In this document: positions 19,446-27,195 of the stretch, in pieces
How positions within the stretch are numbered: position 1 is the stretch's first letter
How the letters are laid out: each line of letters starts with the position of its first letter
Assembly: GCF_000018285.1 (NCBI RefSeq)
Contig: NC_009901.1
Location: 681,001-745,000, forward strand
Origin: Shewanella pealeana ATCC 700345
Lineage (GTDB): Bacteria > Pseudomonadota > Gammaproteobacteria > Enterobacterales > Shewanellaceae
Direction of reading: 5' to 3'
DNA length: 64,000 bases
Notes under the pieces: model-generated
The model's database searches: none
What the model was told of the DNA's origin: nothing
Seen by the model: only the letters and a program-made list of their open reading frames with translations
Translations under genes and position numbers: made by a program

Positions 19446-20813
19446 ATGGCCAACCAAGGACTATCCAAGACTGAGAAAAAAGTCGCATTTTCTTTAGCCA
19501 GTGTATTTGGCTTGCGCATGATGGGCTTGTTTATGATCATGCCTGTGTTTGCACTCTACGGGCAACACCTCGAAGGTTTCTCACCTTTGTGGGTCGGCAT
19601 CGCCATTGGTGCATATGGCTTAACGCAAGCGGTTCTGCAGATCCCTATGGGGATCTTATCTGATAAGTTTGGCCGTAAGCCGATTATCCTCATCGGACTG
19701 CTTATTTTTGCCTTAGGTAGCTTAGTCGCCGCGAATGCTGAAACCATCTATGACGTCGTGGCTGGACGAGCACTGCAAGGCATGGGCGCAATTGCCGCCG
19801 CCGTTTTAGCACTTGCAGCCGACCTTACCCGTGATGAGCAGCGTACCAAGGTGATGGCCATTATCGGCATGTGTATCGGTTTTTCATTTGCACTCTCCCT
19901 GCTAGTAGGTCCGATTGTGGCGCAGCATTTGGGTTTGTCAGGGCTGTTCTTTATGACGGCCGGATTGGCATTACTAGGGATGTTGATAGTACAGCTGTTA
20001 GTACCGACCCCGATTTCTCATGCGCCGAAGGGCGACACAGTGGCTGCGCCAGAAAAGCTTAAACGTATGCTGCTTGATCCACAGCTGTTTAGACTCGATG
20101 CGGGTATCTTCATCTTGCACTTAGTGCTAACCGCGGTATTTGTGGCACTACCGCTAGATCTGGTCGATGCGGGCTTAGCCAAAGAAAAGCACTGGATGCT
20201 CTATTTCCCAGCCTTTATGGGGGCATTCTTTCTGATGGTGCCGCTGATTATTATTGGAGTTAAACGCAATAATACCAAAGGCATGTTCCAAGTGGCTCTT
20301 ATCATCATGATGGCTGCACTGGGTTCTATGGCGATGTTTGCCGATAATTTAGTGATATTGAGCATTGCCGTAGTATTGTTCTTTACTGGCTTTAATTACT
20401 TAGAAGCCTCATTACCGAGTTTGATCGCTAAGTTTTGCCCCGTCGGCGACAAAGGCTCTGCAATGGGCGTTTATTCGACCAGTCAATTTCTAGGTGCATT
20501 TTGCGGTGGTTTATTAGGCGGCGGCGCCTATCAACTCGTGGGCGCATCGGGTGTATTTGCAGTGGCATTAGGTCTAATGTGTGTCTGGTTTTTATTGACC
20601 TTTGGCATGAAAAATCCAGTACTACTCAAGAGTTACACATTAGAAGCAAATGTGACTGACAAACAGAGCGCAGTAAGCATGGCGACTGAGCTGTCGGCAT
20701 TAGCGGGCGTGTCAGAAGCTATCGTTGTACTCGAAGAGAAAGTGGCTTATTTAAAAGTAGATGACCATTTCGATTTGAGAGAAGCCAGAGCTGTGTTACG
20801 CTCTGTCGATTAG
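19446..20813 (+). CDS. MFS exporter with C-terminal YAM-like domain (YajR type)
   Basis: The protein has 455 residues from ATG 19446, which has a GGCGGGG stretch before it; the frame extends 33 codons upstream without family resemblance. It has twelve membrane segments, the MFS loop motif GILSDKFGRKP near residue 75, and a long central loop. The soluble end, beginning near residue 395 (ELSALAGVSEAIVVLEEKVAYLKVDD in part), looks like the small ferredoxin-like YAM domain of E. coli YajR. Substrate unknown. ssb follows after 33 bases, so read-through is possible. Confidence 0.85.
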   Translation: MANQGLSKTEKKVAFSLASVFGLRMMGLFMIMPVFALYGQHLEGFSPLWVGIAIGAYGLTQAVLQIPMGILSDKFGRKPIILIGLLIFALGSLVAANAETIYDVVAGRALQGMGAIAAAVLALAADLTRDEQRTKVMAIIGMCIGFSFALSLLVGPIVAQHLGLSGLFFMTAGLALLGMLIVQLLVPTPISHAPKGDTVAAPEKLKRMLLDPQLFRLDAGIFILHLVLTAVFVALPLDLVDAGLAKEKHWMLYFPAFMGAFFLMVPLIIIGVKRNNTKGMFQVALIIMMAALGSMAMFADNLVILSIAVVLFFTGFNYLEASLPSLIAKFCPVGDKGSAMGVYSTSQFLGAFCGGLLGGGAYQLVGASGVFAVALGLMCVWFLLTFGMKNPVLLKSYTLEANVTDKQSAVSMATELSALAGVSEAIVVLEEKVAYLKVDDHFDLREARAVLRSVD

Positions 20814-20846
20814 GTAAAAATTTAATATACGTTCCAGGAGATTTCA

Positions 20847-21515
20847 ATGGCTAGTCGTGGTGTCAATAAAGTAATTTTGGTCGGTAATTTAGGACAAGAT
20901 CCTGAAGTACGTTATATGCCTAACGGCAATGCCGTAGCCAATATTACCGTGGCGACAAGTGAGTCTTGGAAAGACCAACAAGGTCAGCAGCAAGAGCGTA
21001 CTGAATGGCACCGTGTTGTGATGTTCGGCAAGTTGGCTGAAATCACTGGTGAATATTTACGTAAAGGCTCTCAAGTTTACCTAGAAGGCAAACTACAGAC
21101 TCGTAAGTGGAAAGACCAAAGCGGTCAAGATCGTTACAGCACTGAAGTGGTTGTCGATCAAGGTGGCAGCATGCAGATGCTAGGTAGTCGTAACCAGAGT
21201 GGTGGCGCACCAGCACAAGGTGGCAACCAGAACTATGGTGGTCAGCAGTCACAACAGCAGCAAGGTGGCTACAGCTCTAATTCACAGCCACAGCAGCAAA
21301 ACAGCTACCAGCCTAAGCCTCAAGCTCCTGCTCAACAAGGTGGCTACCAGCAACAACAGCCACAGCAGCAAGCGCCTCAGCAAGGTGGTTATGCTCCTAA
21401 GCCACAATCTGCACCTGCTCCGCAGCAAGCGCCACAACAGCGCCCAGCTCCGCAGCCACAGCAGAACTTCACTCCAGATTTGGATGATGGCTGGGATGAC
21501 GATATTCCGTTTTAG
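20847..21515 (+). CDS. ssb: Ssb, single-stranded DNA-binding protein
   Basis: This 222-residue protein has an N-terminal OB fold (residues 1-110) beginning [20 protein letters not shown], which is essentially the E. coli Ssb start. A long linker of about 100 residues, very rich in Gln, Pro and Gly, follows. The acidic tip DDDIPF, which recruits partner proteins, is intact. The linker is longer than in E. coli (178 residues in total). AGGAG precedes the ATG. An IS3 element begins 20 bases after the stop and displaces the terminator. Confidence 0.97.
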   Translation: MASRGVNKVILVGNLGQDPEVRYMPNGNAVANITVATSESWKDQQGQQQERTEWHRVVMFGKLAEITGEYLRKGSQVYLEGKLQTRKWKDQSGQDRYSTEVVVDQGGSMQMLGSRNQSGGAPAQGGNQNYGGQQSQQQQGGYSSNSQPQQQNSYQPKPQAPAQQGGYQQQQPQQQAPQQGGYAPKPQSAPAPQQAPQQRPAPQPQQNFTPDLDDGWDDDIPF

Positions 21516-21566
21516 AGATCAGTAAATACTGTTATGTCTAGTCCTAAAATAGGTTGACGGTTTTTA

Positions 21567-22475
21567 TTAAGCCAGTTGGAACTCCCGACTGGCTTTTTTA
21601 TGTACTTCATTAGGGGTTTTCATCCCTAAACTAAGATGCGGCCTTAAATGGTTATAAGTCTCTATCGACTCTTTGATTAACATATCGAGCTCCTTCATCG
21701 TACGGCAGCGATAAAGCAAAAACTCGTGCTTCAAAATCCCATTAACCCGCTCTGCAAGTGCATTTTGGTAGCAGTCATATCCATCTGTCATGGACGGAGT
21801 AATACCATTTGCCGCTAACGTCTCCTGGTACTCAGCTGAGCAGTACTGCATCCCTCTATCTGAGTGGTGAATGGCATCGCCTGTTGTCTGACGATTCTTT
21901 ATCGTCATATTCAATGCTTTGACCACGTCACAAGCTTTCATTTCATGGCTTAACTCATATCCCATTATCTTTCTTGAGTACGCATCTGTTACCAGAGACA
22001 AATAGTGCGTCCCCTCATCTGATTTCACGTAGGTGATATCGCTAACGAGCACCTCTTCAACACGCTTGACCGCTCTGTCTTTTAGTAAGTTGGGATACTT
22101 TCTTAGCCAGTGATGGCTATTGGTCGTTTTAGTGTAATTTTTTCTGGGTTTTACCAGCATATTTTGTTGCTTCAAATACTGAAATAACCCATCTCTACCG
22201 AGCTTTATCCCTTGTTCTATCAGTTGTGGCTTGATGAGCTGGTAGAGCTTGCGCGTCCCCACTCTAGGCATAAACTGGCGCCAATACATGACCATCTTCA
22301 TCACAGGTTTAAGCGTTTCAGCTTTTGCCGTTCTGCGTTGTTTCCATTGATAAATTGCTTGTCTAGATAAGTTGAACTGCCGACTCGCTGTGGCTAACTT
22401 TATGGTGCCTTTTACTTTGGCGAACCAGAGCGTTCGGCTAAGTACTTTTTTTCTAAATCGATGCCGTATTCGTTT
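21567..22475 (-). CDS. IS3 transposase OrfB (DDE integrase domain)
   Basis: The open frame runs from 22475 to 21567; its first possible initiation codons are GTG 22304 and ATG 22301. It starts with an HTH_21-like region (QIYQWKQRR type), then the rve integrase core. The DDE residues are visible in VSDITYVKSD, HHSDRGMQY and NALAERVNGILKHEF. Expression is expected mainly as an OrfAB fusion made by minus-one frameshifting at 22445-22452. The frame is undamaged. Confidence 0.92.
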   Translation of the reverse strand, partial: KRIRHRFRKKVLSRTLWFAKVKGTIKLATASRQFNLSRQAIYQWKQRRTAKAETLKPVMKMVMYWRQFMPRVGTRKLYQLIKPQLIEQGIKLGRDGLFQYLKQQNMLVKPRKNYTKTTNSHHWLRKYPNLLKDRAVKRVEEVLVSDITYVKSDEGTHYLSLVTDAYSRKIMGYELSHEMKACDVVKALNMTIKNRQTTGDAIHHSDRGMQYCSAEYQETLAANGITPSMTDGYDCYQNALAERVNGILKHEFLLYRCRTMKELDMLIKESIETYNHLRPHLSLGMKTPNEVHKKASREFQLA

Positions 22476-22795
22476 TTAAGCAACTCGACCATATCGCCAT
22501 AAATCATGTTTTTCATTTCTAGATTAGAGACTTGCTTCTCCAATCGCTTAATTTTCTGGGCTGGCGTTTCTTTAGATTTAGACATAGGAGAGTGCTCAAT
22601 AGGCTGGGACCAGTCTAATCTACCATGCTTTCGTAACCATGTAAGGACGGTACTTCTTCCTTGGATACCATAGTGGTCTTGAGCTTGCTTATAGGTCAGC
22701 TCGCCTTTTTCTACTTGGCTGACGACGGCTAATTTAAAGCCTAATGTGTAATCACGCTGAGTACGTTTATTGCTGATAGAACCTGAAGGTTTCAT
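22412..22795 (-). CDS. IS3 transposase OrfA (helix-turn-helix protein)
   Basis: This 127-residue protein has an N-terminal helix-turn-helix of the HTH_8/InsE type (RDYTLGFKLAVVSQVEKGELT). A leucine-zipper-like coiled coil follows at about residues 78-115 (KIKRLEKQVSNLEMKNM). It binds the inverted repeats and limits transposition. It ends just past the slippery site shared with OrfB. Confidence 0.92.
   Translation of the reverse strand: MKPSGSISNKRTQRDYTLGFKLAVVSQVEKGELTYKQAQDHYGIQGRSTVLTWLRKHGRLDWSQPIEHSPMSKSKETPAQKIKRLEKQVSNLEMKNMIYGDMVELLKNEYGIDLEKKYLAERSGSPK
22445..22452 (-). other. Programmed minus-one frameshift site of the IS3 element
   Basis: On the minus strand this reads AAAAAAAG, so codons AAA AAG in the OrfA frame can slip to AAA AAA and continue GTA CTT in the OrfB frame. 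This A_AAA_AAG motif is standard for IS3-family OrfAB synthesis. Confidence 0.85.
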
Positions 22796-22850
22796 AGATA
22801 AGTCTCCAATGTGTCAACTTATCTCAGGACGGGACATTACATATAAAGAA

Positions 22851-22879
22851 AAAGCTCCCTGTTCAGGGAGCTTTTTTTT
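22851..22879 (+). terminator. Terminator stranded beyond the IS; presumed original ssb terminator
   Basis: AAAGCTCCCT-GTTC-AGGGAGCTTT plus a T-run forms a strong stem. With the IS removed it would start about 36 bases after the ssb stop. It also lies about 35 bases past the convergent binding-protein gene and has Ts on that side too. Confidence 0.85.
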
Positions 22880-22913
22880 GCCAAAAATTTAAATCAGATT
22901 GCTCGATAGCGGC

Positions 22914-23645
22914 TTAAAACGTGATTTGGTATTTGTCGAGGATAGCCTGGTATTCACCATTTTGTTTGAGGCTTTCAATGCCTTGAGCAAACTTAGTGGC
23001 GTAACTTCGCCCCTTGTCATTATTACCAAATCCCACGTAAAGCGGGGTGATCTCATTTTCACTGCCTGCATAACGAATATCATCGCTATAGCCAAATTGC
23101 CTTGCAGTATGATCGATAACGTATCGATTACCGACTAGTAGGTCTACGCGACGTTTTGCGGTTAGGTAAAGATTACTCTTGAGCGGCGTCTCTCCCGATG
23201 TGCGGATCTGGGGATGACGTGTTTCTAGATACTGATTTAATGATTGGCCGTAATCATAGCCTAGGATGGTGGCGATCAGCATATCATCTAAGCTTGCTAG
23301 GTCGGAGTACTGCCAACTTGAGTCTACAGCGGTATAAAAGTCATTGGTGTATTGACCAATTACAATGTGATTATTATAAAGTTCAAAATTGAGCATGTGC
23401 TCACTAGTGACAGCCAAAACGGCATCGATCTTATGCTGGCTTGTGAGTTTTAATGCCCTTTGAAAAGGAATGGTTTCAAATTTCACCTCAACATCCACGG
23501 TGGCGAAGGCTTGCTGTGTGAGTTCAACCACATAACCAGAATTGTCGCTGCAAATGTAAGGGCACCATATGTCAGAAGCCACTACGATTTGCTCGGCGCT
23601 TGAAGGAAAGCTCACTGTTAACAGTATGAGTAATCTAGACTTCAA
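22914..23645 (-). CDS. Periplasmic substrate-binding protein (SBP_bac_3 type), orphan
   Basis: This protein of about 243 residues has a signal peptide ending SFPSSA, followed by a type-II periplasmic-binding fold (VASDIWCPYIC, then ALKLTSQHKIDAVLAV). It resembles amino-acid-type or sensor-type solute-binding proteins. No permease or ATPase gene is adjacent. TTG 23645 is chosen because AGGA precedes it by 5 bases and it gives a normal signal peptide; GTG 23663 is the alternative. Ligand unknown. Confidence 0.75.
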   Translation of the reverse strand: MKSRLLILLTVSFPSSAEQIVVASDIWCPYICSDNSGYVVELTQQAFATVDVEVKFETIPFQRALKLTSQHKIDAVLAVTSEHMLNFELYNNHIVIGQYTNDFYTAVDSSWQYSDLASLDDMLIATILGYDYGQSLNQYLETRHPQIRTSGETPLKSNLYLTAKRRVDLLVGNRYVIDHTARQFGYSDDIRYAGSENEITPLYVGFGNNDKGRSYATKFAQGIESLKQNGEYQAILDKYQITF

Positions 23646-23716
23646 AATAATCCTATTAATCACGGTAGAAAGGCTAGCACTAGTCTATCAAATTGGGTTT
23701 AAAAAAGGTCTTTAAA

Positions 23717-23731
23717 TGAGAATTATTCTTG
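23717..23731. promoter_or_regulatory. Candidate Fur box upstream of the binding-protein gene
   Basis: TGAGAAT-T-ATTCTTG fits the 7-1-7 Fur pattern TGATAAT-N-ATTATCA in 10 of 14 positions. It lies about 72 bases before the TTG start of the minus-strand binding protein. Iron control is a hypothesis. Confidence 0.35.
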
Positions 23732-24110
23732 ATTCCTCCATCCTGTTGGTCGGGGGAGGGCTGAATGTTTTTTTTCCCTAATATTTGCAATTGTCATTCA
23801 GCTGTCATGTGGAACTATTCCTATAGTAATAGGATTGCGTGTTGAAAACGGCTTGTTGTCTTTTATTGTTGCTTGTTAGTTAAATTGTTGATGTTGTGGA
23901 GGTTGTCAGCGTGTTTTGGGGTTTTTTGTATTTATTAATAGCGAAAAACTTGAATAACGACGGCTTTGAGCTAAATTCGATAAGAGCTGAATAAATTATG
24001 TGATTAATTTCGTCTTTGAGAGGGGAATTTTGTATTTTCTGCTCTTGATATTCGGCAAAAATCTGTAAAAATACCGCGTCTGTTCCTGATAGCAAAATAC
24101 AGGGCACACG
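23732..24110. other. AT-rich intergenic region
   Basis: Nearly 400 AT-rich bases lie between the divergent binding-protein gene and the 24180 gene. A 75-codon minus-strand frame lies here but has no ribosome site and a low-complexity end; I do not call it a gene. Confidence 0.5.
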
Positions 24111-24137
24111 GAAGTAAATGTTAGCGCAATTTACTTC
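24111..24137 (+). promoter_or_regulatory. Inverted repeat with T-rich tail before the 24180 gene
   Basis: GAAGTAAAT and ATTTACTTC form a perfect 9-bp inverted repeat with a 9-base spacer. A TTATTTTATTTT run follows, and the start codon is 43 bases on. It could be an operator, or a leader hairpin acting as an attenuator. Confidence 0.45.
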
Positions 24138-24179
24138 TTATTTTATTTTGTATGTGTTGATTTAAGGGCGTTAACATAT

Positions 24180-24593
24180 ATGTACAAGACTACAAAGAAA
24201 CCAGTTTGGTACGGTGAGCTGAGAACCGCTCGCGGCAATACCATTCTTATTCATGATAAACAGTTTCCTGACGCTTCTGCTGGTCGCGTTTACTTCTATA
24301 ACGCAACTCGTGAAGCAATTATCGAATATGCAGAAGATATCGTTAAGCCTAACTTGCATGAGCTCGATGAGCAGGGAATAAACGAAGTTGAAAAAACTTG
24401 TGGCGCAGCTTGGTTTGCCGCAAGAGAAGAGTTTATGGCTAAACATCAAGGATGGGTCGAGGCGAATAATCCTAAGAGTGCAACTGCCGCTCCTAAGAAG
24501 CCAAAAGTCGTTGCTGAAGATGATGAGCCAGAGTTAGAGTCAGCCGATGGCGATGACTATGATGATGATTGGTCAGACGATTACGATGATTAA
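24180..24593 (+). CDS. Conserved-looking unknown protein with acidic tail
   Basis: This 137-residue soluble protein has no signal or membrane segment. Residues 1-90 look like a compact domain (PVWYGELRTARGNTILIHD, then AGRVYFYNATREAI). A Lys/Pro/Ala hinge follows, then a tail from about residue 109 that is almost wholly Asp, Glu and Tyr. Acidic tails of this kind can mimic nucleic acid or bind basic proteins, but nothing here proves it. AAGGG lies about 12 bases upstream of the ATG. I do not recognise the family. It is monocistronic, with a leader hairpin before it and a hairpin after it. Confidence 0.75.
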   Translation: MYKTTKKPVWYGELRTARGNTILIHDKQFPDASAGRVYFYNATREAIIEYAEDIVKPNLHELDEQGINEVEKTCGAAWFAAREEFMAKHQGWVEANNPKSATAAPKKPKVVAEDDEPELESADGDDYDDDWSDDYDD

Positions 24594-24605
24594 TCAATAA
24601 GAGTT

Positions 24606-24633
24606 AAATAACAGCGCCTAGGCGCTGTTATTT
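24606..24633 (+). terminator. Perfect hairpin after the acidic-tail gene
   Basis: AAATAACAGCGCCT is followed at once by its exact complement, a 28-base palindrome 13 bases past the stop. TTTG follows on the plus strand. It may serve this gene and convergent galM. Confidence 0.75.
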
Positions 24634-24651
24634 GTTCTATACCAATTGGTA

Positions 24652-25683
24652 TTAGGCGTCCACTTCAAATTGATAGCGACTGATATGATGGTAAACCTCG
24701 CCAGGATTAATCATCGCATCTCCAGCTATATGAGCCTGGTTTGGCGCATCTGGGATCTGTTGAGGTTCTAAACACACCCCCTGATATTGACCTAATCCCT
24801 GTTGGCTTTTACCTATTACCCCTTCTAAGCCATTACCTCCATATACCTGCACGCTTGGCTGATTGGTATATAAAGTCATGCTACGACCGCTAAGTGGTGA
24901 GCTCAAACGACCAAATCGCTGTAGTTTTGACTCTGTGTTAGGCATTAAGAAACAATGATCGATTCCCGAGGTTGCGGTTAATTCTTCACGCCCAATGAGT
25001 GACTGTAACTCTGTCGGCATAGAAAGATCTAAGTCACTGCTCTTGGTTGAACAAACAGACTTGGGGATCCCGCTATCATCTATGCTGAGGTATTGTTTTG
25101 CATCGATCTGCAGTTGGTGGTTGAGGCTTGTCTTGCTGGAGTCTAGATTAAAATAACTGTGTTGAGTCAGGCTAATCGGGCAAGGTTTATCTGAGCTTGC
25201 TAAGATCTCTACATAGAGATTATTGCCGACTAGACGATAATCTAACTGCACGTTACAGTTACCGGGAAAGCCCATGTCTTGATCTAAGCTTTTTAGACTG
25301 AGACGCACACCATCGGGTAGTGGCCCTAGTTGCCAATTTTTTCGATGGAACCCTTCACTGCCACCATGTAAACAATTCATCGCCTGGTTAACATCGAGCT
25401 GGTACTGAGTTTGACCAACACTAAAACGGCCCTTGGCAATACGGTTGGCGTATCGTCCAGCAATGGCGCCCAAGTAGGCATCTTGGGCTAGATAATCTTC
25501 AGCGCTATCACAGCCTAATACTAAGTTTGCACGCTCACCATCTCGATCCGGTGCCCATAAAGAGCGGATGATCCCGCCAAGGCTTAACACTTCTATCGCT
25601 ATTGTACCGTTATCGATGAGCAGTCGCTCTATTTGTCCACCACGTGGATCGGTCCAAGGCTCGAGAGGGCGAATGCGTACCAT
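24652..25683 (-). CDS. galM: GalM, aldose 1-epimerase (galactose mutarotase)
   Basis: This 343-residue enzyme interconverts the alpha and beta anomers of galactose and so feeds galactokinase. Family marks are GRYANRIAKGRF, NCLHGGSEGFH with a catalytic His, LTQHSYFNL with the second His, and CLEPQQIPDAPN with the catalytic Glu near the end. The start lies 36 bases after the galK stop, in the same operon. It is cytosolic, with no signal peptide. Confidence 0.93.
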   Translation of the reverse strand: MVRIRPLEPWTDPRGGQIERLLIDNGTIAIEVLSLGGIIRSLWAPDRDGERANLVLGCDSAEDYLAQDAYLGAIAGRYANRIAKGRFSVGQTQYQLDVNQAMNCLHGGSEGFHRKNWQLGPLPDGVRLSLKSLDQDMGFPGNCNVQLDYRLVGNNLYVEILASSDKPCPISLTQHSYFNLDSSKTSLNHQLQIDAKQYLSIDDSGIPKSVCSTKSSDLDLSMPTELQSLIGREELTATSGIDHCFLMPNTESKLQRFGRLSSPLSGRSMTLYTNQPSVQVYGGNGLEGVIGKSQQGLGQYQGVCLEPQQIPDAPNQAHIAGDAMINPGEVYHHISRYQFEVDA

Positions 25684-25719
25684 AATTAAGTCCTGTTAAT
25701 TGTTACATCAATCGTTAAG

Positions 25720-26874
25720 CTAATCGTCGATACGCTTGGCACCATCGCTAGCTGTACAGAGATAAATATCGGCTTCTAGGCCTGTTTTTTCGGCATACTG
25801 TTTTTCTACAACTTCAACTACAGCATCGGTTAACGCATGATCGACCAGTGCGACCACGCAGCCGCCAAAGCCACCGCCAGTCATACGTACGCCACCGCGC
25901 TCACCGATAACATTCGAGATTATCTCAACTAGGTAGTCGATTTCTGTGGTGGTGATCTCAAAGTCATCTCGCATCGACCTATGAGACTGTGCCATTAAAA
26001 GGCTAACTTTGGCTATGTCACCAGACTCAAGTGCCCACGCCGCATTTTGGGTGCGTCTGTTTTCAGTGACAACATGTTTAGCACGTTTGTAGCAGTTGTC
26101 GCTTAAGTCCGCCTTTCCCGCCTCTAAGGTGGCAAGGTCAAGGTCGCGCAGTGACTCTAAGCCAAAATGAGCAGCAGCTTGCTCGCACTGTTCGCGGCGA
26201 AGGTTATATTCCGACTCAACAAGTCCACGCTGTACATTCGAGTTGATAATGATCAGGCTTAAGCTGTCGGGAATACTAATTGCTTCACTGTCGAGATCTA
26301 GGCAGTCGATAAGCAGTGCATGATCTTGTTCACCGAGAGCGCTGATCATCTGATCCATGATGCCGCAGGCGCAGCCGACAAATTGGTTTTCGCCGCGCTG
26401 AGCCAGTTGAGCGATAGCAAGTGGTGACAGTTTAATCTGGCTGCAATCATTGACGGCGGTACCGAAGGCTATCTCTAATGCGGCCGAAGAAGACAGACCT
26501 GCCCCCATAGGGACATTACTGACAACTGCGACATCCAGTCCTTTTGGCGCTAAGCCTGACGTGGCCATCGCTGCGGTAAAGCCTTTAAGGTAGTTCGACC
26601 AATGATTGGCTGTGGGTAGGCCTTCTTCACCGAAAACCCACTCTTCAATTTCACCGGGAAAGGCGTCCGATACGGCGCGAAACCGCAAGTCATCACGGCG
26701 TTTAACAACCACAGCCGTATAGAAGTTGATGGCGGCGGGTAGCACAAAGCCATCGTTGTAATCGGTATGTTCACCAATCAGGTTAACGCGTCCAGGGGCA
26801 CAATAAAGCTCATCGGCTTGGGTGCCAAAAGTTTGCACAAACAGTTTGTTTGCTCGCAGAGCGGGATTGGACAT
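25720..26874 (-). CDS. galK: GalK, galactokinase
   Basis: This 384-residue GHMP kinase phosphorylates alpha-galactose to galactose-1-phosphate. The signature GRVNLIGEHTDYNDGF appears near residue 30, the phosphate loop PMGAGLSSSAALE near 125, and GGFGGCVVAL near 340. ATG 26874 is preferred to the TTG six bases before it. It is followed by galM. galT and galE, needed to use galactose-1-phosphate by the Leloir route, are not in the window. Confidence 0.95.
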   Translation of the reverse strand: MSNPALRANKLFVQTFGTQADELYCAPGRVNLIGEHTDYNDGFVLPAAINFYTAVVVKRRDDLRFRAVSDAFPGEIEEWVFGEEGLPTANHWSNYLKGFTAAMATSGLAPKGLDVAVVSNVPMGAGLSSSAALEIAFGTAVNDCSQIKLSPLAIAQLAQRGENQFVGCACGIMDQMISALGEQDHALLIDCLDLDSEAISIPDSLSLIIINSNVQRGLVESEYNLRREQCEQAAAHFGLESLRDLDLATLEAGKADLSDNCYKRAKHVVTENRRTQNAAWALESGDIAKVSLLMAQSHRSMRDDFEITTTEIDYLVEIISNVIGERGGVRMTGGGFGGCVVALVDHALTDAVVEVVEKQYAEKTGLEADIYLCTASDGAKRIDD

Positions 26875-27195
26875 AATCAAAATTTCCGAATGTTAATATG
26901 TTCGTTCAGTACAAAAGCATTGCAATACACTGAGTGGTAGCTGAGTTTGATTCTGATGACCAATTTAATAACAGCGGCAAACATTAAAATTTAATAGTAA
27001 TGGCTTACATTTATTGAGCGGCAATGAGGCCTAGTTTTATGACATAGATTTTTTAAACCCATGTCATATTGTATCGCTCAAGATCCATCTAATGTTTTAT
27101 ATCATGACTTTGTAACTTGTGTAACTGAGTTTTTCTATCACAGCTTGATACCAGCTCCAATACCCGATATAGGGCACTGGAGCAGTAGTTTGCGG
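26875..27195. other. Gap between symporter and galK genes, with a hairpin
   Basis: Within these 321 bases a stem at about 27150-27185 pairs GCTCCAGTGCCC with GGGTATTGGAGC (two G-T pairs) on the minus strand. It has no T-run, so it may protect the mRNA end or partly end transcription between the symporter and galK. No gene is seen; plus-strand frames are shadows. Confidence 0.5.

Larger units (their letters stand above)
21535..22836 (-). mobile_element. Complete IS3-family insertion sequence (1302 bp)
   Basis: The imperfect terminal inverted repeats match in 19 of 24 bases, starting TGTC at 21535 and ending GACA at 22836. A 3-bp target duplication TTA flanks it at 21532-21534 and 22837-22839. 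It carries two overlapping transposase frames joined by an A-rich slippery site, as in the IS150/IS3 groups. Intact ends, duplication and reading frames suggest a recent and possibly active copy. I do not assign an IS name. Confidence 0.95.

Noticed and set aside
23880..24107. A 75-codon minus-strand frame in the AT-rich gap before the acidic-tail gene.
   Set aside because: No ribosome site, low-complexity Thr/Ser end, and composition expected from AT-rich non-coding DNA.
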